DNA of 64,000 bases. Source: JAAGZL01 sp050290785 (GTDB lineage: Bacteria; Pseudomonadota; Gammaproteobacteria; Chromatiales; Chromatiaceae). The stretch is taken from NCBI GenBank assembly GCA_050290785.1, contig JBNKIR010000041.1, positions 52,173 through 116,172 on the forward strand, written 5' to 3'. The notes under the pieces are model-generated. The model worked only from the letters and a program-made list of their open reading frames with translations, was not told the origin of the DNA and searched no databases. The position numbers and the translations under genes were made by a program. Shown one piece after another: positions 1 to 8,897 of this stretch (position 1 is its first letter; every line of letters begins with the position of its first letter).

Positions 1-30
1 AAAAGGCGGCTGGATTCAGCCGCCTTTTTT
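1..30. terminator. Bidirectional intrinsic terminator after slyX
   Basis: A perfect 12-bp stem (AAAAGGCGGCTG paired with CAGCCGCCTTTT) encloses a GATT loop and has T-runs on both strands. It sits at the 3' end of slyX on the minus strand and could also stop a plus-strand transcript from outside the window. Confidence 0.85.
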
Positions 31-229
31 AATAGTGGGGTGGTGGCTCGTCTGTAATGGCAGATCCCACGCCCGGGGCTAGGGCCCTTAGTTGAGTCTG
101 TAACTCTTCTATGTCTCTGCGCAGTTCAACCAGTTCCTGCTGCTGCCCGGCAACTGTTCGGTTCAGTGCCTGAATCAGGTCTTCCTGAAAGGCTACTTTT
201 GTCTCCAGCTCGATTATCTGATCTTTCAT
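29..229 (-). CDS. slyX: SlyX family protein
   Basis: The gene encodes 66 residues, the usual SlyX length. SlyX proteins are small cytoplasmic coiled-coil proteins of unknown biochemical role that are common in Proteobacteria. Visible features are the family-like N-terminal helix (ELETKVAFQEDLIQALN), a heptad-rich central part, and the C-terminal PPHY typical of the family. The start is the ATG at 229. The gene ends in the terminator at 1-30, so it is the last gene of its transcript. The identification is sound; the function is not known. Confidence 0.85.
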   Translation of the reverse strand: MKDQIIELETKVAFQEDLIQALNRTVAGQQQELVELRRDIEELQTQLRALAPGVGSAITDEPPPHY

Positions 230-233
230 CTAA

Positions 234-391
234 GTGTACCGTTATGGCAGGGCAAATATTGCACATCTTCAACTGGTTGATAAATATGGTATTTATTCAA
301 GTCGTGTCAAAATTATCGCAAATGACAAATCCATGACTAAAGTTCTTCCGGCGGCTGCCGATGATACTACTGCTAAAGGCGATGCAGCGTA
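234..391 (+). CDS. Possible small ORF or gene remnant (52 aa, GTG start)
   Basis: An open frame runs from GTG 234 to TAA 391 and would encode 52 residues ending in an acidic, alanine-rich tail (AAADDTTAKGDAA). A terminator-like hairpin follows at 448-478 on the same strand. I do not recognise the protein. It could be a small gene divergent from slyX, or the C-terminal remnant of a larger lost gene, because the tail resembles a normal protein end. No clear ribosome-binding site precedes the GTG. This is a weak call. Confidence 0.2.
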
Positions 392-447
392 ACTGCTTAT
401 AGTTTCATTTAGTTGATCCTCCGTTTGCGTCACATAGTGGCGCACTG

Positions 448-478
448 AGCCCGCCCCTCCCCTGGTGGGCTTTCTTTT
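448..478 (+). terminator. Probable intrinsic terminator
   Basis: AGCCCGCC (448-455) pairs with GGTGGGCT (464-471), with one G-U pair, around an 8-nt loop. TTCTTTT follows on the plus strand. The only candidate gene upstream on this strand is the small frame at 234-391. Confidence 0.5.
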
Positions 479-501
479 GCCCGATTGAAATCAGGTCATA
501 A

Positions 502-1080
502 CTACCCTCGAATGATCGCCCCGGTTGCCGCATCTCTTATCATGCTGGGCGATCGTCTTTCTCCGGTTGATCCATGGACGATGCAATCGACAATCCCGGA
601 TACCCTGGATCTTACCTGTGTTGCGGTAACCGCGGGTCTGCGATCGGCTATGTTTGCGCTGGTGGAGACCAGCGGTGAACCGCAGGCCAGACACAGGGAG
701 GCGGCAATCGGATGGTCCGTGACCCTGACGGCGATGGTCCTATGCCTTCCCCTGAGCCAGTAGGGAAGACCCTCGGCTGCCGGCAGTAGCCAGGTGTTCG
801 GTCCAGGCCAGCTATCCAGGACCGGCCTCATCCGCTCCTCAGGCAGGGGCTCTATGTAGGGTAGAAGTTGCTCATAGTTGGCAGCGATCAGTATCAGACC
901 CTTGTCCAGGGGACGATGCTTTTGGATCAAAAGCCACTCAACGGCACACCAGTTCAACGGATCACACCCCAGTCCGTAGATGGCCTCGGTCGGATAGGCC
1001 AGGATACCCCCCTGCCGAAAGCAGCGAACAGCCTCACGCAGTTTCCAGGGATGGATATTGGCCTTATGCACGCCTGCCAT
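502..1080 (-). CDS. tsaC: L-threonylcarbamoyladenylate synthase (TsaC/YrdC family)
   Basis: The 192-residue product matches the short TsaC form (E. coli about 190). TsaC makes threonylcarbamoyl-AMP from threonine, bicarbonate and ATP, the first step of t6A37 modification of ANN-decoding tRNAs in the cytoplasm. Visible motifs are the N-terminal YPTEAIYGLGCDP strand-loop, the KHRPLDKGLILI region, WPGPNTWLLP and the STSAN nucleotide-binding motif. It lies 16 bp downstream of purE on the same strand, so co-transcription is likely. No C-terminal Sua5 domain is present. No strong Shine-Dalgarno is seen before ATG 1080. Confidence 0.9.
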   Translation of the reverse strand: MAGVHKANIHPWKLREAVRCFRQGGILAYPTEAIYGLGCDPLNWCAVEWLLIQKHRPLDKGLILIAANYEQLLPYIEPLPEERMRPVLDSWPGPNTWLLPAAEGLPYWLRGRHRTIAVRVTDHPIAASLCLACGSPLVSTSANIADRRPAVTATQVRSRVSGIVDCIVHGSTGERRSPSMIRDAATGAIIRG

Positions 1081-1096
1081 CTCTATTGAAAAGATC

Positions 1097-1603
1097 TTAA
1101 CCGGCTAGGTCAGACTGGAGTTTCTGGTCCTTTTCCACAACGCCCTTGGCGTTGTTCTCCCGATCTGCCCGTATACGCCGGGCGATCTCGGGGTCGGATA
1201 GGGCCAGGATCTGTGCTGCCAGATAGGCGGCGTTCTTGGCCCCGGCCTTGCCCACAGCCACGGTCGCCACCGGGATCCCACCAGGCATCTGTACTGTGGA
1301 GAGTAGTGCATCCATGCCCTGCAGCGGTCCTGCGTCCAACGGTATGCCAATGACCGGCTTCAAGGTGGCTGCGGAGACCGCTCCCGCCAGATGCGCGGCC
1401 AGTCCGGCGGCGCAGATGAATACGGCGCATCCGCGGACATCGGCATCTGTTACATAGTCATACGTTTGCTTCGGTGTACGGTGGGCGGAGGTGATCTTGG
1501 CCTCGAATGGTATCTCCAGAGATTTGAGTACGTCGATCGTCGATTGCAACACCGGGAGGTCTGAATCTGAACCCATCAGAACGGCTACAAATGGCTGGCT
1601 CAT
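1097..1603 (-). CDS. purE: N5-carboxyaminoimidazole ribonucleotide mutase PurE
   Basis: The 168-residue protein is a class I PurE, which moves the carboxylate of N5-CAIR to give CAIR in de novo purine synthesis. The GSDSD phosphate-binding motif near residue 12, the SAHRTP motif near residue 40 and the AAGLAAHLAGAVSA and GIPLDAGPLQGMDALLS segments are all present, so the active site looks intact. PurK, its usual partner, is not adjacent. tsaC follows directly. Confidence 0.95.
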   Translation of the reverse strand: MSQPFVAVLMGSDSDLPVLQSTIDVLKSLEIPFEAKITSAHRTPKQTYDYVTDADVRGCAVFICAAGLAAHLAGAVSAATLKPVIGIPLDAGPLQGMDALLSTVQMPGGIPVATVAVGKAGAKNAAYLAAQILALSDPEIARRIRADRENNAKGVVEKDQKLQSDLAG

Positions 1604-1680
1604 AATTTCCTGTCCTGAATATCAGTGGAAAAGGTGGGGAAGATACCGGATTTTACCGGTTTAGGCTAGTCCTTGCTGGC

Positions 1681-2823
1681 TCAGCGCTCGTTCATCCCCA
1701 CCCCCAGCGGGATAAGTAGCAGGGCAGCGCATATATAGAGGACCGCATCCCAGCCCAGCAGGGTGTATGCATAGCCTGACCCGGTTATACCCAGCCAACC
1801 CCCCAGATAGTAGAACATGACATAAAGCGCATTGGCCCTACCTTGCCCACTGGACAGGCGCCGGTTGAGTGCGCCTACCGCGGCGGAGTGGATGGTAAAA
1901 AATCCGGCACAGACACTGAGTAGCCCGATTACCACCGCCAGTATGTCTGGTTGTCGTATGAGCAGCAGGGAACACAACAGTGTCGCGGTTCCCGCCAGCA
2001 TGGTGTTGCCACTGCCGAATCTGTTACTGAGCCGACCAGAGACCGGGCCGATAAATATTCCGACCACATAGACCAGATACAGCATGGTGGTGATCTCGGT
2101 GGAAAATGCGAACGGCGGCTCGCTGAGCCTGAACGGCAGATAGTTGAATATGGCGGAAAAGATGGCAAAACTGCCGGCTGCGCAGAGGTAAATGCGCAAC
2201 AGGTCCCAGCGTCTTAGCAGGGTCAGGAAATTGATAGAACGGTTGTGGACGGTGGCAGACGCGGTTTTCCTGGGCAAGATGCGCCAGGCCACGAAAGTGC
2301 CTGCCAGGATCATGATCGAGGCCGAGACGAAGGCGTAGCGCCAGTGGAGCGGCGGGTGGATCCATCCCCCCAGCAGGCGTCCGCCCAATCCCCCAAGTAC
2401 GGTGGCCGATACGTATGATCCCATCACCACGCTTAGCCGCTCCAAAGGCAGGGTGCGGGCAAGATAGGCGGCCAGACATGTGGTTAGAGCGGGGATGAAG
2501 AGGCCCTGCACGAAACGTGCGCCGATCAGGAGCGTCAGGTTGTCAGTATAGGCACAGACCAGACCGGCACAGGCAACCGTCAGCCCTCCGGTCAGGAGGA
2601 TGGGATGGATCTCCAGACGATCGGATAAGATGCCAAATGGCAGGTTGGAGATGGCAATGCCCAGGATGACCGCGGATACGGTGAAAGAGACCAGTACCAG
2701 ATCAGCAGAAAATTCGCTTTGCAGCACCGGCAGGACCGGCTGGGTGATGTAGATATTGGTAAAGGATGCAGAGACCAGGGCAAAGACCGCCAGCTGGAGC
2801 AGAAAGTAGGGGGATCTGGCCAT
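1681..2823 (-). CDS. MFS transporter, YnfM-like drug/metabolite exporter
   Basis: The 380-residue protein consists almost wholly of hydrophobic helices, consistent with 12 transmembrane segments of the major facilitator superfamily. The N-terminal half shows an MFS motif-A-like loop (GILSDRLEIHPILLTG) between helices 2 and 3, and a second such loop (GRLSNRFGSGNTML) is seen near residue 265. The YTQPVLPVL-like first loop (ITQPVLPVLQSEF) resembles YnfM/arabinose-efflux-type members. The substrate cannot be told from sequence. It lies 31 bp downstream of topA but is functionally unrelated to it. Confidence 0.8.
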   Translation of the reverse strand: MARSPYFLLQLAVFALVSASFTNIYITQPVLPVLQSEFSADLVLVSFTVSAVILGIAISNLPFGILSDRLEIHPILLTGGLTVACAGLVCAYTDNLTLLIGARFVQGLFIPALTTCLAAYLARTLPLERLSVVMGSYVSATVLGGLGGRLLGGWIHPPLHWRYAFVSASIMILAGTFVAWRILPRKTASATVHNRSINFLTLLRRWDLLRIYLCAAGSFAIFSAIFNYLPFRLSEPPFAFSTEITTMLYLVYVVGIFIGPVSGRLSNRFGSGNTMLAGTATLLCSLLLIRQPDILAVVIGLLSVCAGFFTIHSAAVGALNRRLSSGQGRANALYVMFYYLGGWLGITGSGYAYTLLGWDAVLYICAALLLIPLGVGMNER

Positions 2824-2854
2824 GATGGAGCCCGCCTAGAAATCAGTTATTGGG

Positions 2855-5128
2855 CTACTCTTCAACCGGTTCGCTGAATGAGCAATCCTGTTGCGGACAG
2901 ACCCTCTCTGTACCCTTGCGCTTAGTGGTCTTGATGGTGAGTATGGGCCAGCCGCAACTGGGACAGGGTCCTGCTATCGGCTCATTCCAGGTGGCGTAGT
3001 CACAATCCGGATAGCCGGAACATGAGAAGAAGATCTTTCCACGCCTGGATTTGCGCTGCATCATGGTGCCACTATTGCACTTGGGACAGGTAACACCTGT
3101 ATCCTTTGGTTTCTCCAGGGGTTCGATATGGCGGCAGTCAGGATAGCTGGAACAGCCGATGAATTTACCATATTTGCCCCGCTTGATAACCAGATCTGAG
3201 TTACAGTCAGGGCATTTTCTACCCTCGACGATCTCTGGCTCTTCCTCAGCACCATTGCCATTCAGATCCCTGGTGTAGTCGCACTCCGGATAGTTGGTGC
3301 AGCCGATAAAGCGGCCGTGTCTTCCCAGACGGATGGAGAGAGGTTTGCCACATTGCGGGCACTCTTCATCCATGGCCTCATGGGTGACATCACTGCGTTT
3401 GACGTTCTCTTCGGTGTGATCAATCTGTTTCTTGAATGGGGTCCAGAATTTATCCAGTAGGGGCACCCACTCCTCTTCGCCGCGGGCGACCGCATCAAGT
3501 TCGTCCTCCAGATCGGCGGTGAACCCATAGTCCACATAGCGTGTGAAATAGTTGGTGAGGAACTTGTTTACCACCCTGCCCACGTCTGTGGGGTAAAAGC
3601 GTTTCTTCTCCAGTTCCACATATTCACGGTCCTGCAGGGTGGAGATGATGGAGGCATAGGTGGAGGGACGGCCTATGCCATGCTCCTCCAGGGCCTTGAC
3701 CAGGCTGGCCTCGCTATAGCGGGGTGGTGGCTCGGTGAAGTGTTGCTCCGGGCGTATGGCCTGCAACGCCAGCTCTTCACCCTCCTCCAGTGGCGGAAGG
3801 ATCTTCTCGTCATCCTTGTCCTTGGCTGCGTCGTCCACATCTTCCATGTAGACCGCCATGAATCCCGGATTGGCAATGGTGGATCCATTTGCCCGGAACA
3901 TATTGCCGGCCCCGCAACTGAGGTCTGCAGTAACTGTGTTTATGGTGGCGTGGATCATCTGGCAGGCCAGAGTGCGCTTCCATACCAGTTCGTATAGTCG
4001 GAACTGATCCTTGGTTAGATGCTCCTTCAGCTCATCGGGGGTATGCCGAATGGAGGTGGTGCGGATGGCCTCGTGTGCCTCCTGGGCGTTCTTGGCCTTG
4101 GTCTTGTACTGCTGTGGTTGGGCCGGGAGGTTCTCGCTACCAAAGCGTTCGGCGATAAAATCCCGTAACTCCACCACGGCATCGTCCGACAGATTTACCG
4201 AGTCGGTACGCATGTAGGTGATGAGACCGATGGCCCCACTGCCCGTATCTATACCTTCATATAGTTGCTGGGCGGTGCGCATGGTGCGCTGGGTGGTGAA
4301 TCCCAGCTTACGGGCCGCCTCCTGTTGCAGGGTGGAGGTGGTAAATGGGGCGGCCGGGTTACGTTTGCGCTGCCTCTTCTGTACCTTCTCAACCAGAAGC
4401 TTCCCGGCTGCGGCATCGATCAGATTGCGCTCCGCCTCTCTGGCGCTCGTCTCGTCGGTGATGCTGAACTGTTCCAGCTTGCTATCCTGATAGTGGGTTA
4501 GCTTGGCGCTGAATCCCTGTTTCTCTTTTAGCAGATCCGCCTCAATGGTCCAGTACTCCTGGCTGATGAAGGCCTCGATCTCCTCTTCACGTTCCACGAT
4601 CATGCGCAGGGCTGGGCTCTGTACCCGGCCGGCGGAAAGGCCGCGTCTGACCTTTTTCCACAGCAAGGGAGAGAGGTTAAACCCCACCAGATAGTCCAGG
4701 GCGCGGCGGGCCTGCTGGGCGTTGACCAGATCCATGGATATATCTCTGGGATGGTCTACGGCGTCCTGCACCGCCTTTTTGGTGATCTCATTAAAGACCA
4801 CCCTATGCACCGCCTTGTCTTTAAGATGACGCCTGCTCTTAAGCAGTTCCAACAGATGCCAGGAGATGGCCTCACCTTCGCGATCCGGGTCGGTTGCCAG
4901 ATAGAGGGCATCGGCCTTCTTCAGCGCCTTGGATATGGCCTGGACATGACGCTCGTTCTTTTCGATCGCCTGGTACTTCATCCTGAACTGATCGTCCGGA
5001 TCGACCGCACCACTCTTTGGAATCAGATCGCGCACATGACCGTAGGAGGCGAGGACTTCAAACTCCTTGCCTAGATACTTTTTTATAGTTTTCGCCTTTG
5101 CGGGAGATTCGACTATTACCAGATTCAT
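2855..5128 (-). CDS. topA: DNA topoisomerase I (type IA)
   Basis: The 757-residue enzyme relaxes negative supercoils in chromosomal DNA. The TOPRIM domain starts at the N terminus (VIVESPAKAKTIKKYLG) and carries the metal-binding DPDREGE at residues 80-86. The catalytic tyrosine is Y305 in GLITYMRTDS. The C-terminal 170 residues hold four zinc-ribbon units, each with CPxC ... C(x)nC spacing, the last one being degenerate. It is shorter than E. coli TopA (865 aa) because the distal C-terminal domains are reduced. The order topA-smg-dprA-lysM on one strand is conserved in many gammaproteobacteria. Confidence 0.97.
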   Translation of the reverse strand: MNLVIVESPAKAKTIKKYLGKEFEVLASYGHVRDLIPKSGAVDPDDQFRMKYQAIEKNERHVQAISKALKKADALYLATDPDREGEAISWHLLELLKSRRHLKDKAVHRVVFNEITKKAVQDAVDHPRDISMDLVNAQQARRALDYLVGFNLSPLLWKKVRRGLSAGRVQSPALRMIVEREEEIEAFISQEYWTIEADLLKEKQGFSAKLTHYQDSKLEQFSITDETSAREAERNLIDAAAGKLLVEKVQKRQRKRNPAAPFTTSTLQQEAARKLGFTTQRTMRTAQQLYEGIDTGSGAIGLITYMRTDSVNLSDDAVVELRDFIAERFGSENLPAQPQQYKTKAKNAQEAHEAIRTTSIRHTPDELKEHLTKDQFRLYELVWKRTLACQMIHATINTVTADLSCGAGNMFRANGSTIANPGFMAVYMEDVDDAAKDKDDEKILPPLEEGEELALQAIRPEQHFTEPPPRYSEASLVKALEEHGIGRPSTYASIISTLQDREYVELEKKRFYPTDVGRVVNKFLTNYFTRYVDYGFTADLEDELDAVARGEEEWVPLLDKFWTPFKKQIDHTEENVKRSDVTHEAMDEECPQCGKPLSIRLGRHGRFIGCTNYPECDYTRDLNGNGAEEEPEIVEGRKCPDCNSDLVIKRGKYGKFIGCSSYPDCRHIEPLEKPKDTGVTCPKCNSGTMMQRKSRRGKIFFSCSGYPDCDYATWNEPIAGPCPSCGWPILTIKTTKRKGTERVCPQQDCSFSEPVEE

Positions 5129-5235
5129 GAGGTCTACAGGTCAGAGGATCTAATGTGGTTGGTTCTATATATAGTTTAAGTTAGCCGGTTTTGCGTTATT
5201 AATTGTGGATAACGGGAGTCAATATAGTTGACAGA

Positions 5236-5712
5236 CTAGTGTAGATAGAGTGGCTGATCGTTATAGACCAGATCTTCCATCTGGGCAAAAGCCGTCTCTT
5301 GTCCCGGTTGATTCATGAGCACCATAAGTACGACCCACTTTAGATCGTCCACCTTGATCACCTGGGAATCAAGGGCCATGGCTCTCTCTATTACAAACTC
5401 GCGATTGGCCTGATCCAGGATGTTATTCTGTTCCAAAAACAGCAACAGACCACGGCAGTTGTGATCCATTCTGGCAATTTCCTGATCTGTATAGATCCGG
5501 ATGGAGCTCTCGGTTTGCGGTCTAAGATTGCCGGAATCCCTCTGCAACGCCAGCTCATCCAGCCATTGAAAGGCCTTGTATATCTCGTCTTCCGGGAATC
5601 CCGCTGCCACCAGCTCTTCGTGCAGGTCTTCCTGGCTGGAGGGGGACGGCTGGTCGCTATCCATATAGTTTTCATAGAGATATATCAGGATATCGACTAC
5701 ATTCTCGTTCAT
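5236..5712 (-). CDS. smg: Smg family protein (DUF494)
   Basis: The 158-residue protein begins NENVVDILIYLYENY, the hallmark start of the Smg/DUF494 family found beside dprA. The family is small, cytoplasmic and helical. Its role is not established; the name comes from the locus near dprA and def-fmt. It starts 9 bp after the dprA stop, so the two are probably co-transcribed. Length is normal for the family (about 157). Confidence 0.9.
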   Translation of the reverse strand: MNENVVDILIYLYENYMDSDQPSPSSQEDLHEELVAAGFPEDEIYKAFQWLDELALQRDSGNLRPQTESSIRIYTDQEIARMDHNCRGLLLFLEQNNILDQANREFVIERAMALDSQVIKVDDLKWVVLMVLMNQPGQETAFAQMEDLVYNDQPLYLH

Positions 5713-5721
5713 TTAATAGGC

Positions 5722-6927
5722 CTAGGTTATCTCTGTCATTCCGTCCTGTCCTGGTGCGGTTTGACCGGTGTTTAGTGCGTTTGTTCCTGTGCGGCAGTAT
5801 ATGCCGCCGGGCGCAGATGATACATGACCTTCCAGTTCAAGCAAAATCAGCATGGAGGAAACTTCCTCCGCAGTCAATCCGCTGCGCTCAATTAACAGAT
5901 CGGCATGTACCGGATCGAAACCCATACACGCCAGCAAGCGCTGATAATCGGGATCCAGCGACCGTGCAGGGTCGGATCCCAGTGTTTCCCCCATTTCTGT
6001 ATTTGGAATCAGGTGCATGATATGCGGGGCGAGCTCTTCCAGGATGTCGCCAGCGGTCTCCACCAGCTTTGCCCCCTGGCGTATGAGGCTGTGGCAGCCT
6101 CGGGCCAAGGGGTTATGGATGGATCCTGGTATGGCGAATACCTCCCGACCCTGTTCCGATGCCAACCGGGCCGTGATCAGGGAGCCGCTCTTTTGTGCGG
6201 CCTCCACTACCAGCGTGCCTAGGCTCAGGCCGCTGATTATGCGATTACGCCGCGGAAAATTGCCGGGCCTGACCTCTGTCCCTGGTGGAAATTCCGATAC
6301 CAGGACCCCCTTTTCAGCAATGCTATGGGCGAGCTGGTGCTGACGTGCCGGATATACCCGGTCCAGGCCAGTACCGGTAACGGCGACGGTTAACCCCCCG
6401 GCCTCCAGGGCACCAGAGTGACAGATACCATCTATGCCTATGGCTAGGCCGCTGGTAATGGTGATTCCGGATACGGCGAGGTGATAGGCAAACTCCCGTG
6501 CCGTCTCCTGGCCGGATATGCTGGGATTACGTGAGCCCACCATGGCCAGTTGCGGGGTTGAGAGTATCTCCGGGTCCCCTGTCAAAAAGAGTATAGGCGG
6601 AGGATTGTGGATCTCTTTTAACAGTGTCGGATAGAGGGGATCTCTTATCGTGATCAGATGGTTGTTATCTTGTTCCGCCCAGCGCAGATCATTCTCCACC
6701 GCTCCCCAGTCGGGATTGCGCAGGTACCCCCTTAGGCCATCGTTTAGGTCTCCAACATAGGGGCTAGAACTAGAGGTAGCAAACAGATGTTCAGGCTCTC
6801 CGGCCCGAACCAGGAGTCGATGGTAGTTGACGCTGCCTATGCCTGGAGCATGTAGCAGCGCCAACCAGTATTTAAGTTCCTTGTCGTCTTGCGGTAGGAC
6901 CTCTACCTCCTCGAGTCGCCGATCCAT
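5722..6927 (-). CDS. dprA: DNA-processing protein DprA
   Basis: The 401-residue protein binds incoming single-stranded DNA in natural transformation and loads RecA. The Rossmann-like DprA core is clear: VGSRNPSISGQETA near residue 130, the SGLAIGIDGICHSGAL loop, VYPARQHQLA, SEFPPGTEVRPGNFPRRNRIISGLS, and GSLITARLASEQGREVFAIPG. A winged-helix C-terminal part follows (ERSGLTAEEVSSMLILLELEG). It is intact, which is notable because comM, another transformation gene, is disrupted at the right end of this window. Confidence 0.95.
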   Translation of the reverse strand: MDRRLEEVEVLPQDDKELKYWLALLHAPGIGSVNYHRLLVRAGEPEHLFATSSSSPYVGDLNDGLRGYLRNPDWGAVENDLRWAEQDNNHLITIRDPLYPTLLKEIHNPPPILFLTGDPEILSTPQLAMVGSRNPSISGQETAREFAYHLAVSGITITSGLAIGIDGICHSGALEAGGLTVAVTGTGLDRVYPARQHQLAHSIAEKGVLVSEFPPGTEVRPGNFPRRNRIISGLSLGTLVVEAAQKSGSLITARLASEQGREVFAIPGSIHNPLARGCHSLIRQGAKLVETAGDILEELAPHIMHLIPNTEMGETLGSDPARSLDPDYQRLLACMGFDPVHADLLIERSGLTAEEVSSMLILLELEGHVSSAPGGIYCRTGTNALNTGQTAPGQDGMTEIT

Positions 6928-6947
6928 CAGCTGCCATGTTTCAAATA

Positions 6948-8036
6948 TTAGGGATTACGCACCCTGTCGTTTACATGCAGCGCCTTGCTTGCAGCCATCA
7001 CCAGACCAAAGCTCACCCTGGGGAAGGTGCGAAATACCATCAGCGTTCCCGCCTTTTCGTCCGGCAGTTGTATTGTGTCAGAGCTGATCTCGGTCACCGT
7101 ATCTCTGACCAATTCCCCTTTTTGGTCGATGGTAAGCACCGTCCCTACCTCAATCCCATCTACCTGGCCACGGTCGATTATCACCACATTATATTGACCG
7201 ATCTGGGTTACCCCATTCAAGACACCAATGATGCTGCCGTGAACATCATGCTTCGGAGGCTTGGGAAAGAAAGTGGTAATTGGCTTGTCCTCAACCGCCG
7301 GGATAAGCCGGTCACCCTTAAGTATCTCCAGTTCAGAGGTCTCAATAAATATGGTTGCAGGTTCGCCAACCCGCTGTAGTACCGAAGAGGCAATAAATAG
7401 CGCTTCATGTCCCAGGATCTCGCCAGTCAATGCATCACGATAGGGCTTGCCTGGACGCACCACATCAAATTTCCTGTGTTCCGCATCCGTGATTGACTTG
7501 ACATAGGCCCTAAATCCGGCCCCTCCCGCAATATGCTCATCGGCGAAATCCACTATGTATGGGGCATTATCAAGCTGCGCCTTATCTGCAACATAAGGTC
7601 TACTCAAAAATTGCTGGATTGCATCGATAGGAATGGCCGGTATAGCCTTAGGTATCTCAGAGGTGCGGACCTTGGGCGACAGCTTGACCACCGAGCCTTT
7701 CAGGTCTTCTGTAGCTGCAGTGGTATTAGAGACCCCGGATACCTCCCTTTCCGCTACTGTAATTTGCGGTTTCCCATCCACGAAACTAAGCACCAGGGTG
7801 TCACCCGGATATATCAGGTGTGGGTTCTGTATCTGGGGATTGACCTGCCAGACATCTGGCCAGCGCCATGGCTCATTGAGGAATCTTCCGGCTATATCCC
7901 AAAGAGTATCGCCCTTGACCACCACATACCTGTCCGGGTGGTCCGGGTTTAGTGTTGGTTGCCCCGCGGCTATGGCGGCACATGAAAAGATCAGGCCCAA
8001 GAAAAAGCCGGTCAGCTTATTAATAGACTTTGGCAT
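6948..8036 (-). CDS. Secreted LysM-domain protein
   Basis: The protein is 362 residues from ATG 8036. I chose this start over an in-frame ATG 42 bp upstream because AAAGGGA lies 6 nt before it and it leaves a clean signal peptide (MPKSINKLTGFFLGLIFSC, then AAIAAG). One LysM domain follows the signal at about residues 35-85 (YVVVKGDTLWDIAGRF ... IYPGDTLVLS), predicting peptidoglycan binding in the periplasm. The remainder is a conserved beta-rich region of unknown role. LysM genes next to dprA are a standing gammaproteobacterial arrangement. It is divergent from def. Confidence 0.85.
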   Translation of the reverse strand: MPKSINKLTGFFLGLIFSCAAIAAGQPTLNPDHPDRYVVVKGDTLWDIAGRFLNEPWRWPDVWQVNPQIQNPHLIYPGDTLVLSFVDGKPQITVAEREVSGVSNTTAATEDLKGSVVKLSPKVRTSEIPKAIPAIPIDAIQQFLSRPYVADKAQLDNAPYIVDFADEHIAGGAGFRAYVKSITDAEHRKFDVVRPGKPYRDALTGEILGHEALFIASSVLQRVGEPATIFIETSELEILKGDRLIPAVEDKPITTFFPKPPKHDVHGSIIGVLNGVTQIGQYNVVIIDRGQVDGIEVGTVLTIDQKGELVRDTVTEISSDTIQLPDEKAGTLMVFRTFPRVSFGLVMAASKALHVNDRVRNP

Positions 8037-8328
8037 GGCGATCCCTTTGTAGTGATTGCTATTTGATTTAGATTCCAATATTAAGCCGGATTCGAGTTAT
8101 ATGTCGGAACTAGAATCCAGTATCTTCATAATGTTAGCGCATATTTCTAAACTATACTATAACCTATATCAAGTCGCGCTTCATGCCTAAATAACACAAT
8201 TTGCGAACTCTATCTGAGTTTATTCTGTCCAGTAAGTAAGGAATATCTGGTTTTTACGTGATTTTTTTTGCTCGCTACGGAACAATACCGCAATTAATCC
8301 GTTTTTATGTCGAGATGTTGGAGACCCG

Positions 8329-8835
8329 ATGCCCATACTAGAAATTTTGCATTACCCTGATTCCAGGCTGAGAAATCAGGCAAATCCGGTTGAGGAGTTT
8401 GATCAGAAGCTCAAGGATCTCGTCGCCAGCATGCTCGAAACCATGTACCACTCCGCAGGCATTGGACTTGCAGCCACCCAGGTTGGGGTTTCCCTGAGGG
8501 TCATCGTAATCGACGTCTCTGAGACCAGAGATCAGCCGCTCTGCCTTATCAACCCTGAGATTCTGGAGCATGAAGGGGAAAGGGAGTCAGAAGAGGGATG
8601 CCTGTCGGTACCGGAGATATACGAGAAGGTGACCCGTGCGGAGAGAATCAAGGTAAGGGCCAAAGACCTAAATGGGGACGCCATGGAAATGGATGCCGAA
8701 GGAATGCTGGCGGTATGTCTCCAGCATGAGATAGATCATCTGGACGGAAAACTGTTTATAGATTATCTGTCCGGGCTGAAACGTCAGCGTATCCGCAAGA
8801 AGCTGGAAAAAGAGGCGCGTCTGGCCCAGGCGTAA
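8329..8835 (+). CDS. def: Peptide deformylase
   Basis: The 168-residue metalloenzyme removes the N-formyl group from nascent proteins at the ribosome. All three signature motifs are present: GIGLAATQVG near residue 45, EEGCLSVPE near residue 88 (metal-ligand Cys), and QHEIDHLDG near residue 131 (two metal-ligand His and the catalytic Glu). Length equals that of E. coli Def. It is the first gene of the plus-strand block def-fmt-rsmB. Confidence 0.97.
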   Translation: MPILEILHYPDSRLRNQANPVEEFDQKLKDLVASMLETMYHSAGIGLAATQVGVSLRVIVIDVSETRDQPLCLINPEILEHEGERESEEGCLSVPEIYEKVTRAERIKVRAKDLNGDAMEMDAEGMLAVCLQHEIDHLDGKLFIDYLSGLKRQRIRKKLEKEARLAQA

Positions 8836-8897
8836 GCAGCAAGCGTTTTACCCCTTCTCTATTGCTGTGCCGCAGATGGCAGAGACAAGGAATAATA

